From an uncultured Alphaproteobacteria bacterium (lineage in GTDB: Bacteria > Pseudomonadota > Alphaproteobacteria > HIMB59 > GCA-002718135): a stretch of 59,016 nucleotides of DNA. Positions 26,660 to 34,705 of the stretch are shown here, in pieces. The position numbers and the translations under genes were made by a program. The DNA is taken from assembly GCA_902567135.1 (NCBI GenBank), contig CACFLO010000006.1:1-59016 (forward strand), in the 5' to 3' direction. Under the pieces are notes generated by a model, which was given only the letters and a program-made list of their open reading frames with translations, searched no databases and was not told the origin of the DNA. The number at the start of each line of letters is the position of its first letter. The first letter of the stretch is position 1.

Positions 26660-28036
26660 GTGATTAAAAAAATTAAAACCGAGTTAGTATTACTTATATT
26701 ACTCTATTTTAGCGTTTTGTATTCCTATTCATTTGATTTATTTATTTATGAAAACATACTTTATATAAGTGATGGCTTTCGAAATACTTATTTAAAAAAA
26801 TTTTTTATTCACATTACTAATATAGGTGACTCACTTTGGTTTTTTCTCATTATTTTTATGTTTTTTTTTATATCCTATTTTTTAAAACAAAAAAATAATT
26901 CGGCTTTTTTGTATTTTAAAAACTTTGGCACCTTTTGTTTGATACATTTGCTTGCTGTTGGCATTTCAACACAAATAATTAAATTCATTATTGGCAGGCC
27001 GAGGCCTAATCACACAAATGTTGATGAGGGTTTTAGTTTTAATCATTTTGCATTCGATTCAATATTTCATTCTTTTCCGTCAGGACACACATCAACAATA
27101 ATATGTGTATGTTTAATCGCGTGCTCAGTATTGCCTAGCCTTAAAATATTTTTTTATTTGTTTGGAAGTATAATAGCTTTAAGTAGGGTAATTAATGGGG
27201 CCCATTTTTTTACTGATATAATTGCAGGAGTCTTGTTGGCACTAATAATTTTTAAAATTGTAGATTATTGTTTTAAAAAAAAATACCCAAATTTGTTATC
27301 TAAAAATTTTTCATTAAATAAAATAACTTTATTTTCAAAGGTAAATATTATTTTTTTGTGCTTGGGGTTGCTAATAACTGTCGGTTTTGACTTTGATCTT
27401 TATTTTAGTTTTTTATTTTATTTATTTTCAACAGACAGAGTTGATACTATTTATGGTGAAACTATAATTTTTATAGATCATTTAAAAAGTAGTTTCTATC
27501 TTGAGAGTTATGATATTCTCTCAATAGTTTTTAGAAAAATCTTTCTTCCTTTTTTAATATTATATATTTTTATTTTACCAATTATAAGTATCGTTGTCCC
27601 AATTAGAAGGATTTTCTTTAATCATGGTTTTAGTGTTAGAGAAATTATTTACATTTATTTTTCTGGTTTTTTTTCGCTAGTTTTATTAGTTAATGGACTG
27701 TTTAAAGGTTTGTGGGGGAGGGTAAGGCCTAATGATGTAATAAATTTTGGTGGTGTAGATTTTTTTACTCCATGGTTTAAAATTAGCCAATCTTGTGAAT
27801 CAAACTGCTCTTTTGTTTCTGGCGATGCCTCTGTTGGTTTTGCAATTATAGTTTTTTACTTCATTACAAAAAAAAATATTTTTGTATACCTATCATTATT
27901 AGGCGGCATAAGTCTTGGCTTTATTAGAATTATTGCTGGTGGTCATTTTATAAGTGATATAATTTTTGCTCAAATTATTGTAACCTCGTCAATGTTTCTT
28001 TGTTTCATAATTTATAAAAAAATCTGGGATGAATAG
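26660..28036 (+). CDS. Tandem PAP2 membrane phosphatase (two fused domains)
   Basis: Integral-membrane lipid phosphatase with two complete PAP2 units in one 458-aa chain; single-domain members are about half this. Unit 1: K108...R115-P116, PSGH 140-143, S175-R176...H182...D186, all canonical. Unit 2: K349...R356-P357, VSGD 386-389, R423...H429...D433; the His of PSGH is Asp, the nucleophile pair is kept. Unit 2 with its NCSFVSGDAS resembles the LpxE-like branch. Around ten or more hydrophobic helices place the active sites at the periplasmic face (family knowledge). Start is a GTG. The 3' end overlaps a glycosyltransferase gene by 8 bases, which hints at lipid A or undecaprenyl-phosphate chemistry. 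Confidence 0.85.
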   Translation: MIKKIKTELVLLILLYFSVLYSYSFDLFIYENILYISDGFRNTYLKKFFIHITNIGDSLWFFLIIFMFFFISYFLKQKNNSAFLYFKNFGTFCLIHLLAVGISTQIIKFIIGRPRPNHTNVDEGFSFNHFAFDSIFHSFPSGHTSTIICVCLIACSVLPSLKIFFYLFGSIIALSRVINGAHFFTDIIAGVLLALIIFKIVDYCFKKKYPNLLSKNFSLNKITLFSKVNIIFLCLGLLITVGFDFDLYFSFLFYLFSTDRVDTIYGETIIFIDHLKSSFYLESYDILSIVFRKIFLPFLILYIFILPIISIVVPIRRIFFNHGFSVREIIYIYFSGFFSLVLLVNGLFKGLWGRVRPNDVINFGGVDFFTPWFKISQSCESNCSFVSGDASVGFAIIVFYFITKKNIFVYLSLLGGISLGFIRIIAGGHFISDIIFAQIIVTSSMFLCFIIYKKIWDE

Positions 28037-29414
28037 ATTTTACGCTTTTGCATTTTTTTTCCTTTTTGGCCTAAAGGTTTGTGCTGTTTATTTTACTAGT
28101 TTTTCCTTATATGGTGACGAAGCACAATATTGGCTATGGTCACAAAATTTAGATATCGGTTATTTTTCTAAACCACCTCTTATTGCTTGGTTTTTGTCAG
28201 GTCATATAAGATTATTTGGGGATTCTTTTTTTTCTCTTAAAATGTTTCCTCTTTTGATTTATTTTTTTATACTCCTTGGTATTTATAGATTTTGTTTACA
28301 AATAAATTTGTCAAAAAACAGCTCTATTATTTGCTCTTTTAGTTTTTTATTAGTTCCGGCTGCAACAGTTTCATCATTTATAATTTCTACAGACCTTTTG
28401 CTTCTTTTGTTTTGGGTATTAGCTATGACAAAACTTTTAGAAATAAGAAAGGGTGGCCATTTTATAAACTTCACTTTGTTGGGAGTGTTTTTAGGGCTAG
28501 CATTTCTAGCCAAATATGCCGCTATTTATTTCCTATTAAGCTTTTTAATACTAATTTTAACTGATAAAAAAATATTAACTTCTCTAAAAAGTAGTTTTTT
28601 TGGTTGGCTGACTTTTGTTTTGGTTTTTGTGTTGATTTTGTTGCCTAACATATATTGGAATATTAATAACGATTGGGTAACTATTACTCACACATCAGAT
28701 AATGCTAATTTAGAAAACCTTAATCTTAATTTTGGTGAACCATTAGGGTTCTTGCTTTCTCAAATTTTTATGCTCGGGCCTGTTTTGTTTTTATCTTTTT
28801 TTTATATGTTTAAGTCTTTTGGTTTAGATTTTGAAAATAAGTTTTTATTAATTTTTTCATTGCCAATTATTATAATTGTTTTGGTTGAAAGCTTTCTTGT
28901 AAGAGCTAATGCTAATTGGGCAGCGCCAGCTTTAGTTTCTTTGTTTGTTTTGTTCTTCAGGCTTGTAATAGAAAAAAAGAGAGTTTTAATAGCGATTAAT
29001 TTTGTAGCAAACTATGTATTTGCGATTTTTTTATTTGTGTCCATTTTGATTTCCTCTAATTATAAAGTGTTTGATAGGATTAGGGGGGTGGATCTTTTTG
29101 CTAAAGAGGTTTTGGAAAAAACGGGGAACAAAGATTTGGTTATTAGTGATCGAATAATTTTTTCTAATATATCATATGAGGTTAGAGAGCAGCCCAAAAA
29201 CATATATATGCCTCATAATAGCGGCGAAATAATAACAAATCATTTTCAAATGATGTCTCGATTAAGCCAGACACAAGAAGATGACTTTTATTTAATTGGC
29301 AATGATGCTGATATTAAATATCTGTTGCGTGAAAATGAGACAAGATTATTAAAAGAGTTCAGTGTTCCTTTTAATTCTAGCAACTTAAAACTTTATGAAG
29401 TTATTTTTAAATAG
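28029..29414 (+). CDS. Membrane glycosyltransferase, GT39/GT83 (ArnT/Rgt-like)
   Basis: Multi-helix transferase of the PMT/ArnT superfamily that moves a sugar from a polyprenyl-phosphate donor to a lipid or glycan outside the inner membrane; 461 aa. The catalytic acidic motif in the first periplasmic loop is YGDEAQYWLWSQ, followed by GYFSKPPLIAWFLSG as in ArnT/RgtA-D relatives. About ten hydrophobic helices follow and a soluble C-terminal domain begins near residue 345. Overlaps both neighbours (8 and 20 bases). With the PAP2 protein upstream I infer lipid A or envelope-lipid decoration; the sugar is unknown. Confidence 0.85.
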   Translation: MNRFYAFAFFFLFGLKVCAVYFTSFSLYGDEAQYWLWSQNLDIGYFSKPPLIAWFLSGHIRLFGDSFFSLKMFPLLIYFFILLGIYRFCLQINLSKNSSIICSFSFLLVPAATVSSFIISTDLLLLLFWVLAMTKLLEIRKGGHFINFTLLGVFLGLAFLAKYAAIYFLLSFLILILTDKKILTSLKSSFFGWLTFVLVFVLILLPNIYWNINNDWVTITHTSDNANLENLNLNFGEPLGFLLSQIFMLGPVLFLSFFYMFKSFGLDFENKFLLIFSLPIIIIVLVESFLVRANANWAAPALVSLFVLFFRLVIEKKRVLIAINFVANYVFAIFLFVSILISSNYKVFDRIRGVDLFAKEVLEKTGNKDLVISDRIIFSNISYEVREQPKNIYMPHNSGEIITNHFQMMSRLSQTQEDDFYLIGNDADIKYLLRENETRLLKEFSVPFNSSNLKLYEVIFK

Positions 29415-30063
29415 TCTTGTTTTTTTGTTTCTTTTTGGTTGGCCAGTTTTTGGAGAAGAAATTAAAAAAAATTATGTAGTTAAGGTTGGTGGTATAAAAA
29501 TAGGTGAATTAAATTGGGAAATTAAGATAGGCAATGATGATTATTCAAACAGACTAAGTCTCAAAAGCAAGGGTTTGTTGTCAGCGATATATCGTTTTAA
29601 AGGTGAGTATTTTTCTGAAGGCCTGGTATATGAAAAGAAGATAATGCCAAAAAAATATACGCACTTTTGGCAAACTAAAAAAACAGATAAAAATATGGAG
29701 TTAATATTTGTTGAAAACAAACTAAACTCACTTAAACAAGAGCCGGTTGAAATAGAAAAAATAAGGCTTAACGTGTTTGATGTTCAACACACAAACGACC
29801 CATTAACAGCTTTTCAAAAAATAATAATGGGTGAAAAACACGCTTTGGTTGTTGATGGAAGAAGGCTGTACACAATGATAGCAAGACCTAATGAAAATAA
29901 CAACCAAACTATAATAGAGATTACAAACTATTTTAACCTTTGGGCAGATCATAAAAGAAACAAGTTTGAAAAAATAATCTTTGAAAAAAAAATTGAAGAA
30001 ACCCTGCCTTACAAAATGTTTATTTATTTTGATGGAAAAGTTTTTAAGTTAGAGCAAAATTAA
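29395..30063 (+). CDS. DUF3108 periplasmic protein
   Basis: Exported protein of the DUF3108 family, 222 aa, function unknown. A signal peptide (MKLFLNSLVFLFLFGWPVFG) is followed by beta-strand-rich sequence: YVVKVGGIKIGELNWEIKI, a YRFKGEYFSEG segment and NDPLTAFQKII mid-protein. The fold is lipocalin-like in related families (inference). Its start lies 20 bases inside the glycosyltransferase gene, so it is probably co-made with the PAP2/GT pair. It converges on the Smr gene with a 4-base overlap. Confidence 0.8.
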   Translation: MKLFLNSLVFLFLFGWPVFGEEIKKNYVVKVGGIKIGELNWEIKIGNDDYSNRLSLKSKGLLSAIYRFKGEYFSEGLVYEKKIMPKKYTHFWQTKKTDKNMELIFVENKLNSLKQEPVEIEKIRLNVFDVQHTNDPLTAFQKIIMGEKHALVVDGRRLYTMIARPNENNNQTIIEITNYFNLWADHKRNKFEKIIFEKKIEETLPYKMFIYFDGKVFKLEQN

Positions 30064-30608
30064 TTTTTATTTTTTCTCAAATAAACATAAAATGCGCCGT
30101 CACCACCATGTTCGATTGAAGCCTGCTCAAAAGAGAGAATGTGTTTTGAAAAATTTTTAGATTTAACCCAGTTAAAAAACTCTGCCCTTATAACTCCGTG
30201 ATAAAGCTTAGGATCATTATTGTAACCAAAGTCTTTTGTTTTAAAAAGACCTTTTCCAGTTACAAACAAAAGACATCTCTTGTTTTTATTAAAACACTCT
30301 ACTATTGTAGATGAGAAGATTTCTTCTGCTTCCAAAAGACCCTTTCCATGAAAATCTATTTTTTTGTCTATTTTTAGAATATTTTTTTTTATATTTTTTC
30401 GAATATTAACTCTTTCAAGAGCGAAATGGGAATATTTTGTCTCCCCCTTTTTTTCAACCCCCGGGGTGTTGATATTTGTGGGTATCGTTTTTTTTTTAAT
30501 AATTTTGTTTTTGTTGCTTGTTTTTGTGTTGGGTGTTCTGTTATTTTTTTTTATAGGGGTAACCCCCTTCATTTGTTTCAAAAATAAATCATTTTCTTCG
30601 TTGTTCAT
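30060..30608 (-). CDS. Smr-domain protein
   Basis: Small MutS-related (Smr) domain protein, a putative nuclease, 182 aa. The first half (to about residue 90) is a Lys/Asn/Thr-rich, probably disordered linker. The Smr domain is residues 95-180 with IDFHGKGLLEAEE, LLFVTGKG, GVIRAEFFNW and EHGGDGAFYVYLRK. Its position beside Tim44 and, normally, mltA is conserved in alphaproteobacteria. The linker contains an A10 run on the coding strand near 30490 that stays in frame. Confidence 0.88.
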   Translation of the reverse strand: MNNEENDLFLKQMKGVTPIKKNNRTPNTKTSNKNKIIKKKTIPTNINTPGVEKKGETKYSHFALERVNIRKNIKKNILKIDKKIDFHGKGLLEAEEIFSSTIVECFNKNKRCLLFVTGKGLFKTKDFGYNNDPKLYHGVIRAEFFNWVKSKNFSKHILSFEQASIEHGGDGAFYVYLRKNKN

Positions 30609-31032
30609 CTTTTATAAATATTTTAATTAATTCTTTTACTCTATTTGGTGTTTGATTATACCAAAGGCTGTTCATCATTTCAAAACAAACAAGATGTTTG
30701 TTTTTTTTTCTCATATTGCCTAGTAAATTTTTAAACTTTAGAACTCCGCTTATCCCGATTTGAAAAACCATTTCAATCAAAAGCTCTTCTTCTTTTTTGG
30801 TAGATGTGTTTTTTTTTAAATGTTTTTTATAATCTTTAACCGCTTTTTTAAAATCTTGTATAAATAATTTTTCTAATTTGGTTTTTGTTTGTTTTTTTTC
30901 TGTTAAATGTTTTTCGTTTGATAATATTAAGTGCCCATATCCAATTGTTACAAAACCTAGTTGATCTTTGTATGGTGTAGAGGAAAACCCTTCGTTTTTT
31001 TTTATTCTTTTTATAAGTTTTAGATAGCGCAA
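30589..31032 (-). CDS. Phage T4-type lysozyme (GH24 muramidase)
   Basis: Cleaves the MurNAc-GlcNAc bond of peptidoglycan. The complete T4-lysozyme triad is present at the right spacing: Glu14 in KKNEGF, Asp23 in YKD, Thr29 in VTIGYGHLI. The C-terminal half follows the family too (EMVFQIGISGVLKFKNL, MMNSLWYNQTPNRVKEL). I start at TTG 31032, four bases after the Tim44 stop; a TTG at 31089 would add 19 residues inside the Tim44 gene. No signal peptide or membrane segment is visible in either version, so export is unexplained. It sits where MltA lytic transglycosylase normally lies between Smr and Tim44. Confidence 0.85.
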   Translation of the reverse strand: MRYLKLIKRIKKNEGFSSTPYKDQLGFVTIGYGHLILSNEKHLTEKKQTKTKLEKLFIQDFKKAVKDYKKHLKKNTSTKKEEELLIEMVFQIGISGVLKFKNLLGNMRKKNKHLVCFEMMNSLWYNQTPNRVKELIKIFIKDEQRRK

Positions 31033-31036
31033 ATTA

Positions 31037-31624
31037 TTAAGTTGATACCAGCGTCCAAGAAGGCCCTGTTGAGCTGTCTGGTTTTTCAAAAACCCATGTG
31101 TCTTTATTTTTTATAATTTTTTCTTCGTTATCGCCAAGTATTTGTTCGCTTATAAAGTTAACTGCGATTGTAATTTTTCCCTCCTCAACTTTTGCATCTT
31201 CAATTCCTTCAACAACCAAAGAATAAAATTGGGAGTTAGGGTTGTTAGAATTTGAATCAATCGCGGTTACAAATGCAGTATAAACATCTTTTGAAACCAG
31301 GTTAATTAAGGTTTTTTTATCCCCTTTGTTAAAAGCAGTAATTATAATTTCAAATGCTTTTTTTGCCCCTTCTAAAAAGGCTTTGTGATCAAAAGAGCTG
31401 GCCTTTGTATATACAATTTCAAGTTTTTTTTCACTTTCTGTAAGTTGTGGTATTTTGTTTTGTTGGGGCTGGGTTTCTTTTTTAATAAATTCTTGCTCTT
31501 TTTGGTTTGTGTTTTTTTGAAAACCAGTTCTTTTACCAAGAACGTTTTTTAGTCGATAAATAATAAAAACAGCAATTGCTGCGAATATAATTAAATCAAA
31601 AAACTGTAAGTCGCCATAAACCAT
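31037..31624 (-). CDS. Tim44-like domain protein (TimA family)
   Basis: Inner-membrane-anchored protein of the Tim44-like family, 195 aa. One N-terminal transmembrane helix (LIIFAAIAVFIIYRL) is followed by KNVLGKRTGF, a charged linker with a coiled-coil look, and the Tim44 C-terminal domain (FLEGAKKAFEIIITAFNKGDKKTLINLV, then EDAKVEEGKITI). Bacterial members are proposed chaperones or translocation factors. Its usual neighbours secB and fxsA, expected upstream, are missing; dnaQ follows directly. Confidence 0.88.
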   Translation of the reverse strand: MVYGDLQFFDLIIFAAIAVFIIYRLKNVLGKRTGFQKNTNQKEQEFIKKETQPQQNKIPQLTESEKKLEIVYTKASSFDHKAFLEGAKKAFEIIITAFNKGDKKTLINLVSKDVYTAFVTAIDSNSNNPNSQFYSLVVEGIEDAKVEEGKITIAVNFISEQILGDNEEKIIKNKDTWVFEKPDSSTGPSWTLVST

Positions 31625-31653
31625 ATCTGAATATATAATTACTTTTTTTTATT

Positions 31654-32334
31654 TTAATAGTTATATTTTTTCCAAACAGCCTCTTTTATTTCACTAACTG
31701 TTTTTTTGTGGAGGGCAACATCTTTTTCCGATGCCTCAAATATTGTTATTTTTTTATTATTTGTATCTTTTTTAGAGTTCTGGTTTGTTTTTATTTTGTT
31801 ATCTTTAGAAAGATTCATTGAAAATTGCTTTCCTCCCTTAAGCTCTAAATAAACCTCAGCCAAGAGTCTTGAATCTAACAAAGCCCCATGAAGATCTCTT
31901 TCTGATAGGTCAACTTTGAATCTTCTGCACAAATAGTCAAGGTTTGCCACGCGTGTGTTAAGAACCTTTCTTGCTAGTGAAACTGTGTCTACAACAGGAT
32001 TGGTGATAACGGGCTTTCCAATAAATAATAGCTCACTGTTTATAAAACCAATATCAAAATCTGCGTTATGAATAATTAGGGGGTCCTTACCTATGAACTT
32101 TAAAAACCCTTCACAATGCTCGCTGAAGTTCTTTTTGTCGCTTAGAAAGCTGTTGGTTATTCCTGTAATTTTTTGAGCACTTTCTGATATTTCTTTGTCA
32201 ACCTTGCAGTAAAATTGTAAAAAATTGTTAGTTGCAACGTGATTAATTAACTCAACGCAACCAACCTCAATTATTCTGTCACCATTTTTGTGACTAAGTC
32301 CGGTTGTTTCTGTGTCAATTACAACTTCTCTCAT
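31654..32334 (-). CDS. dnaQ: DNA polymerase III epsilon subunit (3'-5' proofreading exonuclease)
   Basis: Proofreading subunit of the replicase, 226 aa. DEDDh exonuclease motifs: VIDTETTGL (Exo I), IHNADFDIGFINSEL (Exo II) and LHGALLDSRLLAEVYL (Exo III with His and Asp). A lysine-rich linker leads to a short C-terminal polymerase-binding tail. I chose ATG 32334, which overlaps the coaE stop as ATGA; an upstream Met would add only three residues. Confidence 0.94.
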   Translation of the reverse strand: MREVVIDTETTGLSHKNGDRIIEVGCVELINHVATNNFLQFYCKVDKEISESAQKITGITNSFLSDKKNFSEHCEGFLKFIGKDPLIIHNADFDIGFINSELLFIGKPVITNPVVDTVSLARKVLNTRVANLDYLCRRFKVDLSERDLHGALLDSRLLAEVYLELKGGKQFSMNLSKDNKIKTNQNSKKDTNNKKITIFEASEKDVALHKKTVSEIKEAVWKKYNY

Positions 32335-32927
32335 TTTAAACAATCTACTAAAGCCCTTTCTGCTGAAGAAATAAAGTCTTTTTTTGTTTTGTTGTTGTTA
32401 ATAATTATTTGTGCCCTTGACCTTCTGTTCTTATCAGATGTTTGCGACTTAAAAATTTTTTTCAAAATTTCTTTTGTAAATTTTTTACTTTTTAAAACCC
32501 TTTCTGTTCTAATTTTTTTTTTGGAAATAACACAAATCACTATATCAAAATTTTTATCAAGATTTTTTTCAAACAAAAGTGGTATGTCTACAAAAATAAC
32601 ACCTTTTTTGTTTTTATAATTTTCTTTTATAAAGTCTTCTCTAGATATTTTAACCTCCTTATGAATGTATTTTTCAAGTTTTTTTCTAATTATTTTATTG
32701 TTAAAAATAATGTTAGCAACTTTATTTTTATTTATTTTATAATTTTGCACAACGTCTTTGGAAACATTTTTTTTAAGAAAATTTATAAATGGTTTGTTGG
32801 GTTTTTTATAAATGTTAGAAACCAATTTATCGGACTCGTGCACGGCATATCCAATTTTTTTTAAGTGTTTACAAAGCGTTGTTTTTCCCGATCCAATTCC
32901 CCCAGTAATACCAACAACTTTTGTCAT
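32331..32927 (-). CDS. coaE: Dephospho-CoA kinase
   Basis: Last step of CoA synthesis, phosphorylating the 3'-OH of dephospho-CoA, 198 aa. P-loop GITGGIGSGKTTLCKHL at the N terminus; HESDKLVSNIY supplies the conserved Asp; the lid region and FVDIPLLFEKNLD are typical. Chain coaE-dnaQ overlaps by four bases and aroE-coaE likewise. Confidence 0.95.
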   Translation of the reverse strand: MTKVVGITGGIGSGKTTLCKHLKKIGYAVHESDKLVSNIYKKPNKPFINFLKKNVSKDVVQNYKINKNKVANIIFNNKIIRKKLEKYIHKEVKISREDFIKENYKNKKGVIFVDIPLLFEKNLDKNFDIVICVISKKKIRTERVLKSKKFTKEILKKIFKSQTSDKNRRSRAQIIINNNKTKKDFISSAERALVDCLK

Positions 32928-33709
32928 TTCGTTTTGTTGTTAAGTTTTTTTAGTAATTCCTTATCAACTTTTGGATTAAACCCAAACCACTGACGAAAAC
33001 ATGGTATAGCTTGCTCAACCAACATTGTAATGCCGTATATTTTTTTGTTTTCATAAAAGTTTTGCAAGAAGGGTGTTTCTTTTGGTTTGTAAACAATATC
33101 GCTGATTATAGTTTTATTACTTATTTGCTTGGTTTGTTTTTTGTTTAATGGGTTGGTTGGTGTTGTGTTTATTATTAGGTCAGCGCCACCTAAGTGTTTG
33201 TCAATAAATGAGTAGGGTTTTGTATATTTGTTAATGCCTTTGAGTTTAATTAGTTTTTTAGAACGATTAAAAACAGTTACGTTTTTAAAGTCTTTTAAAA
33301 AAAGTCCGTATATAATTGCTTGTGAGGCCCCCCCATAGCCCAATACCAATATTTTATTATTTTTGCTTATTTTTTCTAATTTAATAGAGTTTAAATAACC
33401 AACCCAGTCTGTGTTTGTTCCTTTAAGTTTTTTTCCAACCAAAATACAGTTTGCGGCCCCTATTTTTTTGGTATGAGTGCTTTTAACATCTAGGTATTTG
33501 ATTATCTTTTTTTTATAGGGGGTGGTAACATTAAAACCAAAGACCCTTTTGGATTTTATTTTTTTAATTATAACCTTATCAAAGTCCTGCTCATTAACTT
33601 CAACAAATTTATATTTTGCACCTATTTTATATTTTTTAAACCAGTGATTAAAAATTAAGGGGGATAGACTTTTAGATGTCTGGTTTCCAACAACAAAAAA
33701 CTCTTTCAT
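32924..33709 (-). CDS. aroE: Shikimate dehydrogenase
   Basis: NADPH-dependent reduction of 3-dehydroshikimate, 261 aa. Substrate site SKSLSPLIFN, catalytic Lys in NVTTPYKKK and Asp in GTNTDWVGYLNSI, then NADP-binding VLGYGGASQAI. It overlaps maf and coaE by four bases each. Confidence 0.94.
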   Translation of the reverse strand: MKEFFVVGNQTSKSLSPLIFNHWFKKYKIGAKYKFVEVNEQDFDKVIIKKIKSKRVFGFNVTTPYKKKIIKYLDVKSTHTKKIGAANCILVGKKLKGTNTDWVGYLNSIKLEKISKNNKILVLGYGGASQAIIYGLFLKDFKNVTVFNRSKKLIKLKGINKYTKPYSFIDKHLGGADLIINTTPTNPLNKKQTKQISNKTIISDIVYKPKETPFLQNFYENKKIYGITMLVEQAIPCFRQWFGFNPKVDKELLKKLNNKTK

Positions 33710-34302
33710 TGTTTGACCTTAGACAAAAAAGATAAAAACGGAAATAGTGGAAAACCCAAAACATTAAAAAAATCTCCGCTTATAGACTTTATAATTTGAG
33801 GGCCTATTTTTTCAGCCTGATAACACCCAACACATGAAAGAATTTGTTTTCCTGTTTTTTTTAAATATTCATCAATTTGTTTATCGCTCAGTTTTTTTAT
33901 TGTAACGGTTGATTGTTGTTTTTTAGACCAGACCTGTTTGTTTTTATAACAAACTGATACACAAGATATAATTTGGTGTTTTTTGCCTGATAGTCGTTTT
34001 AGTTTTATTTTAGCCTCTTTTAGGTTTTTTGCTTTGCTTATTATTTCTTGTTTAAAAATTATAACAGTATCTGAGCCAACCACTAGTTTGTTGGGCTTTT
34101 TAGCACTAACGCTTAAGGCTTTTTCTTTTGCCAAATACATGGGAATGTTTTTTTTGTTAAGCTTTTTGTCGAGGAGTTTTTTTTTAATTTTTTCTTCGTT
34201 ACAAAAAGGGGGTGTTCTGTTAAAGGACAATCCAGCGCTTTTTAACAACCTGTATCTCGAAGCGCTATTACTAGCTAATATAAATGTTTTCCTCAAAGAC
34301 AT
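33706..34302 (-). CDS. Maf/YceF-type nucleoside triphosphate pyrophosphatase
   Basis: House-cleaning pyrophosphatase for modified NTPs, 198 aa, of the alphaproteobacterial YceF-like branch (7-methyl-GTP in E. coli). Motifs FILASNSASRYRLL, LVVGSDTVI, SCVGCYQAEKIG and GDFFNVLGFPLFPFL. ATG 34302 has an AAGG eight bases upstream and fits the family start; the frame runs to 34329 with a weaker Met. First gene of the leftward cluster, facing rho across the candidate origin. Confidence 0.9.
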   Translation of the reverse strand: MSLRKTFILASNSASRYRLLKSAGLSFNRTPPFCNEEKIKKKLLDKKLNKKNIPMYLAKEKALSVSAKKPNKLVVGSDTVIIFKQEIISKAKNLKEAKIKLKRLSGKKHQIISCVSVCYKNKQVWSKKQQSTVTIKKLSDKQIDEYLKKTGKQILSCVGCYQAEKIGPQIIKSISGDFFNVLGFPLFPFLSFLSKVKQ

Positions 34303-34705
34303 GTTAACAACCTTAACTGTTATAAACATAATTATTGTTTTTTAAATTTTTAATTAAAAAAATTAGAAATTATTCAATTTAATTAACAACAACCAAAACT
34401 TAAAAAAATATATTCTTGTGTTGTGGGGTTTTTTTTATAAAAATTAATCAACATGTTGTTGTGTTTTTTTTTTGTTTTTAAGTGGTGTTTTTTATCTGTT
34501 ATAAACACTTATCACGGTTTTCCTTGGCCTGGGAATAAACTTATTCTTATGTATAGTTTTGTTATTAATTAAGAAAAACAAGGGAATTAAGATGTTTAAC
34601 ATTACAACTACAAATACTAAATAAATATATATAAATATAATTATTTTGACATTGTTTAACATATTTTGTAATAAAAATATTCTTTTCTAAAACACCCCAA
34701 CAAAA
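34303..34705. other. Divergent A+T-rich gap, candidate replication origin (oriC)
   Basis: The only long non-coding stretch in the window, between divergent maf and rho. In alphaproteobacteria ppsR and hemE usually lie here and oriC is next to hemE; both genes are absent. Visible elements: a 12-base direct repeat CTGTTATAAACA at 34317-34328 and 34496-34507, whose TTATAAACA differs from the DnaA box TTATCCACA at two bases; a perfect IHF-type site AATCAACATGTTG at 34446-34458; a G/T-rich, T-tract-filled half (about 34410-34500) followed by an A-rich half; a GAATAA-AC-TTATTC inverted repeat at 34533-34546. No perfect DnaA box was found. Two parS-like sites lie 2.5 kb to the right. No gene or RNA is recognised in it. 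Confidence 0.45.
34646..34674 (+). promoter_or_regulatory. Sigma-70-type promoter of rho
   Basis: A perfect TTGACA at 34646-34651 is followed after 17 bases by TAATAA (34669-34674), a moderate -10 box. rho starts at 34706, giving a leader of roughly 25 bases. It is the clearest housekeeping promoter seen in the window. Confidence 0.5.
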
